Origin: Neobacillus rhizophilus
Lineage (GTDB): Bacteria; Bacillota; Bacilli; Bacillales; Cytobacillaceae
Length of the DNA stretch: 64,000 bases
Reading direction: 5' to 3'
Assembly: GCF_018343535.1 (NCBI RefSeq)
Contig: NZ_JAGYPF010000003.1
Span: forward strand, 310,001-374,000
The notes beneath the pieces were generated by a model, which did no database searches, was not told the origin of the DNA, and saw only the letters and a list, made by a program, of their open reading frames with translations. A program made the translations under genes and the position numbers. Shown piece after piece: positions 58,903 through 64,000 of this stretch. How positions within the stretch are numbered: the stretch's first letter is position 1; the number at the start of each line of letters is the position of its first letter.

Positions 58903-59532
58903 CTAATTTGATTTAATTTTTTCAGCAATCCTTTCAATAACTGTTTCATAATATGAAAGTTGATGCATGACAAATTGATCCTTTCCTGCCATTTGTTCAA
59001 TATGAATTTTATTGCCCTCATCGTCCATTTTAAAACCTTCAATATGGATGGTTTCCTTTCCCCCCAGCCAAAAGTCAGCAAAGTCATCAAACTTAACTTT
59101 TATGATTCCAGAAACCTCGTCCTCTTGAAGTTTGAAATCTTCAAATCCGCCCGACATTTTATATAAAAATATGTTTGCAATTTCTTTATCTATGAAATTT
59201 CCTTTGGTCACGCAGTAATCAATTACAACCAACGGCTCCAGTTCATCAAAAGAAACATCGATGCCCAGCTCTTCGCTTACCTCTCTGACGCCATCCATAA
59301 CAGATTCATCTGCCAGCAAATGTCCCGCGGCGGTAATATCAAATAGACCAGGATAGTCCATTTTCGCTTCACTGCGGAGCTGCAGATAAATATAGTCGGT
59401 ATCCTCTTCCTTAAGAACAAACCAACAATGAAAAACTTCATGCCAATAACCGGCTTTATGTACTTCTTCCCTGGTTGCAATACCTATTTGATTTCTGTCA
59501 TCATCAAAAATTTTTAAATGTTCACTTTCCAT
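58903..59532 (-). CDS. NUDIX hydrolase with extended N-terminus (IDI/YfcD-like)
   Basis: 209 residues. LKIFDDDRNQIGIATREEVHKAGYWHEVFHCW is represented by RNQIGIATREEVHKAGYWH, as in YfcD/isopentenyl-diphosphate-isomerase-like NUDIX proteins; the NUDIX box is AGHLLADESVMDGVREVSEE-LG, slightly degenerate. Substrate unknown. ATG at 59532 with AGGAGA at 6 nt. Upstream partner of the VOC gene. Confidence 0.88.
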   Translation of the reverse strand: MESEHLKIFDDDRNQIGIATREEVHKAGYWHEVFHCWFVLKEEDTDYIYLQLRSEAKMDYPGLFDITAAGHLLADESVMDGVREVSEELGIDVSFDELEPLVVIDYCVTKGNFIDKEIANIFLYKMSGGFEDFKLQEDEVSGIIKVKFDDFADFWLGGKETIHIEGFKMDDEGNKIHIEQMAGKDQFVMHQLSYYETVIERIAEKIKSN

Positions 59533-59596
59533 CAATCTTCTCCTATTAAACGACTTTGTCAATTTATTTTACCATGAAATCCCATTAGCAAGTTTA

Positions 59597-59636
59597 ATCA
59601 AAAGAGGAATTGCCCCGATGCAATTCCTCTTTTGAT
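59597..59636. terminator. Terminator of the MFS gene
   Basis: ATCAAAAGAGGAATTG / CAATTCCTCTTTTGAT, 16-bp perfect stem with 8-nt loop. Confidence 0.85.
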
Positions 59637-59666
59637 TTAAAAATTTATCTCTTTCTTCATGAATAA

Positions 59667-60839
59667 CTATCTTTTTTTATAGGCCAGCATTCCCACACCT
59701 AAAAGCAGGGCACCCGAAAGAAGGAAGACACTTTGCACTCCAAAGTAATCTGAAACCAACCCCATTATTAATGAGGAGACCCCAAAGACTCCCGTAGAAA
59801 TGGTGCCAATAGCCGCGTAAACCGTGGCCAATTGTTCTTTTGGGACGCTAGTCTGGAGCACCGTCTGCTGGGGAATATTTTTTAACTGGCCGAAGAAACC
59901 AATCAATCCAGATAAAACCAAGGCTATCAGCGGTAAACTTGTTAAACCGAAAAGCATGGTTAATAGGCAAGTTGAAAAGACTCCGAAAACAATGAATCTA
60001 TTGCGATTGCCATCAACGAACGTGGAAAACCGCACACATAATAGACTTCCTACAACTAAACCGATGAAATAGGCACTGTTGATGAAGCCCCACCATTGCT
60101 CTCCCACATGTAATACCTGTTTAACATAAACTAGCAATATCGCGGCAATCCAAACCGAACCTGCAATCGTTTCTAAAAATTCCATTTTTACGAGGATTTT
60201 TAAAACAGGTGTCACCTTAATGGTTTGCCAGCCTTTGGTCAACTTTGACCAGGTGTTTCCCTGTTTTTTCGATCGGTGTTCCACTTTTTCCAAAAGGCAC
60301 AAAAGGAGGCTGGAAATGACAAACAGTGCGGCAACCAGCCAGATAAGCTGGATTGGAGTAAATACCATCAACAGCAAACTGCCAATAAGCCACGTTCCTA
60401 TTTGAATAGATTGCGTAATCGTTTCGGCGATGCCATTCGCCTTTAACAGCCGCTCCTCCGCTGCGTAATACGGAACCAATGCCTGCCTGACCGGGTTGGC
60501 GCAGCCGTCAAACAGAGCAATAACGGCTATGACGATAAAAATCAAATACAGGTTTTGTTCCAGCGTTAACATCGCACCTAATCCGAACATTAAAACAGTT
60601 TTAGCCGCTTGTGACCATGTCAATAATTGTTTTAATGGAAACCGTTCAATGAAGATTGGTGTAAAAGTTCCTGAAATAAACATCGAAGAAGTAATGGTAA
60701 ACGGAACGAAGGCTGATGCTGCGGCAGAGTTGGTCGCATCATAAATAACGCTGATGACAGCCACGATGTACAAGACATCGCCAATATTGGCAAGCGACTG
60801 CCCCAGCATCAGATATAAAAAATTCCGATTATTTTTCAA
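59667..60839 (-). CDS. MFS transporter
   Basis: 390 residues, 12 TM helices; N-terminal FLYLMLGQSLANIGDVLY and FIERFPLKQLLTW motif-A-like loop. MFS_1/MFS_3 drug-exporter-like, substrate unknown. Start is a TTG at 60839 (LKNNRNFLYL) behind GGGGGAG; 50 upstream codons are open but lack a ribosome site and are low in hydrophobicity. Confidence 0.87.
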   Translation of the reverse strand: MKNNRNFLYLMLGQSLANIGDVLYIVAVISVIYDATNSAAASAFVPFTITSSMFISGTFTPIFIERFPLKQLLTWSQAAKTVLMFGLGAMLTLEQNLYLIFIVIAVIALFDGCANPVRQALVPYYAAEERLLKANGIAETITQSIQIGTWLIGSLLLMVFTPIQLIWLVAALFVISSLLLCLLEKVEHRSKKQGNTWSKLTKGWQTIKVTPVLKILVKMEFLETIAGSVWIAAILLVYVKQVLHVGEQWWGFINSAYFIGLVVGSLLCVRFSTFVDGNRNRFIVFGVFSTCLLTMLFGLTSLPLIALVLSGLIGFFGQLKNIPQQTVLQTSVPKEQLATVYAAIGTISTGVFGVSSLIMGLVSDYFGVQSVFLLSGALLLGVGMLAYKKR

Positions 60840-61090
60840 AAATTCTCCCCCACTTTTTGATTTAATTCTCGAAGTGTGGGTGAGTTTAAATTGGAGTATA
60901 GGACATTTTGCTTTGCTCCTTGTAAGAATGCATCTTGATAAAGCCTTCGGGGGAGCCAGACTTAATCTTATTGCATCCAATTTTTTCATCTTTTATTTGA
61001 AATGGTATATTTAATTTAATTTAATTTATAACTTTAGAATACCATAGCCACTGATGTTCGTGGATTTTTAAAAATAGGGGTGTGAATTTC

Positions 61091-61840
61091 ATGGATTTTT
61101 CTAATAAAACAGTGATTGTTACGGGAGCAGGTAACGGAATTGGGAAAGGTATCGCGCTGCTTTATGCCGAAAAAGGCGCCAATATCGTTTTGGCAGATAT
61201 GGATGAGAAAGCAGGTTCTCAAACAGCCAGAGAGATAAATGAGCAAGGCGGCGAAGCTCTTTTTGTAAAAACTGACGTGAGACTGGAATCAGACATTGTC
61301 CGGTTAATGGAAACTGCCCATCAAACCTACGGCCAAATTGATATATTAATCAATAACGCCGGAAAAGGATTATTCAAGTCCCCTTTTGATGTATCGGTCG
61401 AAGAATGGGAAGATGTCATCAACACGAACTTAAGAAGCGTGTTCTTGGGCTCGCGGGAAGCAGCTAAATATATGCGGCAGAACAAGGAAGGCGGTTCAAT
61501 TGTGAATATGGCCTCCACAAGAGCCATCATGTCCGAGCCGAATTCAGAAGGCTATGCTGCCACAAAAGGAGGAATCCTCGCCATAACGCATGCGCTTGCA
61601 GCATCCCTTAGTGAATATAGGATCACAGTCAACGCCATTTCCCCAGGCTGGATTGAAACAGGAGATTATTCAGCGTTGAGCAAGGTTGATCATGAACAGC
61701 ATTTTTCAAAGCGAGTCGGAATGCCGGATGACATTGCCCGGGCCTGCCTTTATTTAACCGCCAATGAAAATAATTTTGTGACAGGAATCAACCTTGTCGT
61801 CGACGGTGGTATGACGCGGAAAATGATTTATGAGGAATAA
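61091..61840 (+). CDS. Short-chain dehydrogenase (glucose-1-dehydrogenase-like)
   Basis: 249 residues, classical SDR. TGAGNGIGKGIA, NNAG, STRAIM, catalytic Tyr/Lys in YAATKGG, and NAISPGWIETGDY. NAD(P)-dependent; substrate unknown. ATG at 61091, AGGGG about 10 nt before; the GTG at 61082 is too close to the site. Confidence 0.92.
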   Translation: MDFSNKTVIVTGAGNGIGKGIALLYAEKGANIVLADMDEKAGSQTAREINEQGGEALFVKTDVRLESDIVRLMETAHQTYGQIDILINNAGKGLFKSPFDVSVEEWEDVINTNLRSVFLGSREAAKYMRQNKEGGSIVNMASTRAIMSEPNSEGYAATKGGILAITHALAASLSEYRITVNAISPGWIETGDYSALSKVDHEQHFSKRVGMPDDIARACLYLTANENNFVTGINLVVDGGMTRKMIYEE

Positions 61841-61846
61841 CGGAAA

Positions 61847-61884
61847 GAGGGCGGTTTCCCCTGTAGGGACCGCTCTCATTTTAT
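61847..61884. terminator. Terminator between SDR and lipoprotein genes
   Basis: GAGGGCGGT / ACCGCTCTC stem with 13-nt loop and ATTTTATT. Confidence 0.75.
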
Positions 61885-62708
61885 TCGAAACTGCCTTTCA
61901 CTTCTGGAAGCGACTGGTAGGTGTGGTTGTTTTTTAAGATAGCAACAATATCCTGAACAAGCCTGGTCATTACTTCGCCATCCTTGCTTTTATCACATTC
62001 AGACCAGTTATATTGGCGTTCAGCACTGTTAATCCAAACCTTCAATTCGTAGCTTTCGTAAGTTTTCTTGTTACATTCAGCAAATAGTTTTTTTTCATTA
62101 AGATAGTTGGATAAAATCATTAGTTTATAAATTTGATTTATTTCTTGTTTGGTAAATTGAAAGTCGCTTACCTGTACTGTCTCCCCATTTTGCAAATCCT
62201 TAATAAGCTTTTGATCTTTTGTATTGATGGCATTTTTCAGTCCCACCCCGTATTTTAACTCAAAGGCAAAAAAGTCCTCTTTATCGACGTCATGGGAAAT
62301 AACTAACAGCTCGTTCATATCCTGCTGCGGGCACCCCGTTAACATGTATTTCGTTTCTGTCTCGGATTCTTGTTTCTGGATACTTTCACAAGTAGTTGTG
62401 GTGACTTCTCCCTGACCAAACTTATCCCCGGTTGTATCCAAGGTAAACTTTAAATTAGAGCCATCATAGGCTAGATCATGAAAAATCCGATCCCCTTCAA
62501 TGGTGTAACGGATAAGCCGAACTTTATCTTTCTTGTTATTCTGGACATGTTTCACAAACTGGTCCAGTCTTTGAAAATTTTCCAAGCCACCATGTGTCTC
62601 AACCACATCATTTTTTCCGGGTTTCACTTTAGTTGGTGGAGCACTGGTGGATTGGCAGCCTGACAGCAATAAACAAATCAATAGGAACAGAACGGTTCTG
62701 TTTAACAC
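61881..62708 (-). CDS. DUF4362-like lipoprotein
   Basis: 275 residues. Lipobox LLSGC at the end of a hydrophobic signal, so it is anchored on the outer face. Mature part includes DVVETHGGLENFQRLDQFV and VRLIRYTIEGDRIFHDLAYDG, typical of DUF4362. GTG start at 62708 is about 10 nt after AAGG; the GTG three codons earlier is too close to the site. Role unknown. Same strand as the YkvA gene. Confidence 0.85.
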   Translation of the reverse strand: MLNRTVLFLLICLLLSGCQSTSAPPTKVKPGKNDVVETHGGLENFQRLDQFVKHVQNNKKDKVRLIRYTIEGDRIFHDLAYDGSNLKFTLDTTGDKFGQGEVTTTTCESIQKQESETETKYMLTGCPQQDMNELLVISHDVDKEDFFAFELKYGVGLKNAINTKDQKLIKDLQNGETVQVSDFQFTKQEINQIYKLMILSNYLNEKKLFAECNKKTYESYELKVWINSAERQYNWSECDKSKDGEVMTRLVQDIVAILKNNHTYQSLPEVKGSFE

Positions 62709-62733
62709 AATATTCACGCCTTTTTAGGAATTG

Positions 62734-63111
62734 TTATCGAAAATAAATCATTTTCAATATCCAAATAAGGATCAAGAACCAGATAACCAAAATAATAGAA
62801 CCCGCAATCCAGTTCTTAGGCTTTCCTTTGCTCATCATTTCCTGCGCTTTCATTTCACATTCTGCAATAACATCCTTCGGGATCATTTTTAATGCTAGCA
62901 TGATTCCTAATGGGACAAGGATGATATCGTCAAGGTAGCCAAGGATGGGGATAAAGTCGGGAATGAGGTCGATGGGACTGAAGGCATACGCGACTACACA
63001 AATCGTAAATACTTTGGCATACCAAGGTACTCTTGGGTCTTTATATGCCAAATACAGGACGTATATATTTTTTTTCAAACCTTTTGCCCAAGTTTTTATT
63101 TGATTAAACAT
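62734..63111 (-). CDS. YkvA-family (DUF1232) membrane protein
   Basis: 125 residues. DPRVPWYAKVFTICVVAYAFSPIDLIPDFIP is represented by YAFSPIDLIPDFIPILGYLDD, the DUF1232 hallmark, with a C-terminal TM helix (about 100-122). Function unknown. Lies 25 bp after (upstream of) the lipoprotein start. Confidence 0.93.
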   Translation of the reverse strand: MFNQIKTWAKGLKKNIYVLYLAYKDPRVPWYAKVFTICVVAYAFSPIDLIPDFIPILGYLDDIILVPLGIMLALKMIPKDVIAECEMKAQEMMSKGKPKNWIAGSIILVIWFLILIWILKMIYFR

Positions 63112-63143
63112 GCTATTTCTCCAGTTTGAGAGTGTCTTTTCTT

Positions 63144-63812
63144 CTATTCCTTATGTTTTTTCACAAATTCATGAATCTGTTTCATAGCTATCTTCAAGGC
63201 ATCTATCGTGGCAAAAACATCCCCTTTTACTTCTATGCTGTGTTCAGTATTTGGTATTACAACTGTATCTACCAGATGATTAGTTGTAATGACTGAAATC
63301 CGTTCCTCGTTATAATGATGGTCCTGGTCTCCGATTACACAAAGTGAAGGAAGTTCGGTGTTTAAAAGAGCCTGATAAACATTATCCATTTTGATAAGCG
63401 GTGTTAACCAAATGCCCATAGCATTACGGATGAAATTCCTTTGTGTCCACTCTATCGCCATTGGAATCGTGCCAATCGATTTGCTTAACAGAAAACATTG
63501 ATCGTAGGAACGTTCCTTTAATACTTCATCCACAACTGCGTTTACATCGTCATACATCCATTGCTCTTGCTCTGGCTTAGGAAGTTTTTTAAAATGTTCA
63601 TTATTTGCAAACTGGTAGTTTATGTGAAGAACATCTATGTTTTGATTTAAACAAATTCCAGTTGTATAATGGAATAGCGGCCGCTGTGTGGTGTAACCAA
63701 GCCCCGGCAGCATGATACAGATGCTTTTTGTTGGTTCTTTGCTGCGAATCCATGTGTAGGGGACCGCGGAAAATTCAGCTCTTACCACTTGCCCTTCTAC
63801 TAGCTCATACAT
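63144..63812 (-). CDS. Small alpha/beta hydrolase
   Basis: 222 residues. ICIMLPGLGYTTQRPLF (oxyanion), LLSKSIGTIPM (nucleophile Ser in S-K-S-I-G, a G-x-S-x-G variant with Ser for the first Gly), VIGDQDHHYNEE (Asp) and PNTEHSIEVKGD (His). Similar to YjcK/DLH-like small hydrolases. Substrate unknown. Probably in one operon with YkvA and the lipoprotein gene. Confidence 0.82.
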   Translation of the reverse strand: MYELVEGQVVRAEFSAVPYTWIRSKEPTKSICIMLPGLGYTTQRPLFHYTTGICLNQNIDVLHINYQFANNEHFKKLPKPEQEQWMYDDVNAVVDEVLKERSYDQCFLLSKSIGTIPMAIEWTQRNFIRNAMGIWLTPLIKMDNVYQALLNTELPSLCVIGDQDHHYNEERISVITTNHLVDTVVIPNTEHSIEVKGDVFATIDALKIAMKQIHEFVKKHKE

Positions 63813-63844
63813 TATTCATTTCACCTCAATAGTTGTTTTATCGA

Positions 63845-64000
63845 CTAGAAAAACTTGATTTCCTCAATCAGCCCGCATTTTTGGAATCCGATATTTTGAT
63901 ACACCTTATTGGAGTCAGGATTCTTAACATCTGCATAGAGCATCGGAATTCGATTCTCTGACTCTATTATTTTACAAAGTTCTGCAACCAGTGCACTAGC
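63845..64000 (-). CDS. GNAT acetyltransferase, C-terminal fragment
   Basis: The last 51 codons are in the window; the gene continues beyond base 64000. Motif B PDSNKVYQNIGFQKCG and end EIKFF are typical of GNAT proteins (GCN5-like, FR47 type). Confidence 0.72.
   Translation of the reverse strand, partial: ASALVAELCKIIESENRIPMLYADVKNPDSNKVYQNIGFQKCGLIEEIKFF

Noticed and set aside
58887-59090. N-terminal extension of the VOC protein at 58533
   Set aside because: It lies inside the NUDIX gene; the ATG at 58886 has its own ribosome site.
60840-60989. 50-codon N-terminal extension of the MFS transporter
   Set aside because: Polar, no ribosome site, and the TTG at 60839 has a good one directly before the first TM helix.

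Overview
The window reads as chromosome from a low-GC, spore-forming Bacillaceae species. Evidence: strong Shine-Dalgarno sequences (AAGGAGG type), frequent TTG/GTG starts, dense Rho-independent terminators, a citR/citA pair, a T-box leader, a BirA operator of the Bacillus type, a YjcZ-like sporulation peptide, and many single-domain GNAT, NUDIX, VOC and MBL proteins. A Neobacillus/Mesobacillus-type bacillus is an inference. I see no phage, insertion sequence, rRNA, tRNA or CRISPR.

Layout. 0-9 kb: DinB-like tail, citR/citA, a VOC protein with an SOS-like operator, a stress-type SDR, a DnaQ-like exonuclease, and the complete polyamine ABC transporter potABCD. 9-20 kb: an MBL-TetR operon with its probable operator, a tandemly duplicated DoxX gene, then a membrane block (pssA, a DedA-PAP2-like fusion, a two-component system, an RND exporter) in which two promoter regions share the same triple 11-bp-period repeat. 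20-29 kb: HAD/GNAT pair, a nucleotidyltransferase, bioB flanked by two copies of a probable small-RNA gene, the tryptophan-degrading kynU-kynA-kynB operon, a large 52-bp tandem array, a T-box-controlled second methionyl-tRNA synthetase, and a second-type murG. 29-45 kb: sporulation peptide, VWA-like domain, a broken phospholipase-A2-like gene, a glutamate/dicarboxylate symporter, hydrolases, gntP, LysR/PPOX, cupin, MBL pair, polysaccharide deacetylase, small membrane proteins. 45-64 kb: a run of acetyltransferases, a second and third 52-bp array, an MFS exporter behind an attenuator-like leader, peptidase E, small secreted proteins, HAD, YjbQ, LysE-type exporters, monomeric sarcosine oxidase, NUDIX/VOC pair, another MFS, an SDR, a DUF4362-like lipoprotein, YkvA, and a partial GNAT.

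How the parts work together. Polyamine uptake (potABCD), Trp to anthranilate catabolism (kynUAB), biotin synthase under BirA, and amino-acid uptake/export (GltP, two LysE-type proteins, sarcosine oxidase) give a soil heterotroph's nutrient set. The pssA/DedA/two-component/RND block looks like a membrane-stress regulon, because the same triple repeat precedes the DedA-kinase operon and lies between pssA and the RND gene.

The least explained material is non-coding. Three intergenic tandem arrays differ in sequence but share a 52-bp period and an internal inverted repeat, and a lone unit of one of them lies 30 kb away. A twin ~86-nt structured transcript has its own promoter made of 11-bp repeats. 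The MFS leader can sequester its own ribosome-binding site. Start sites given below are often shorter than the longest reading frame, because the Shine-Dalgarno sequence points to an internal start.
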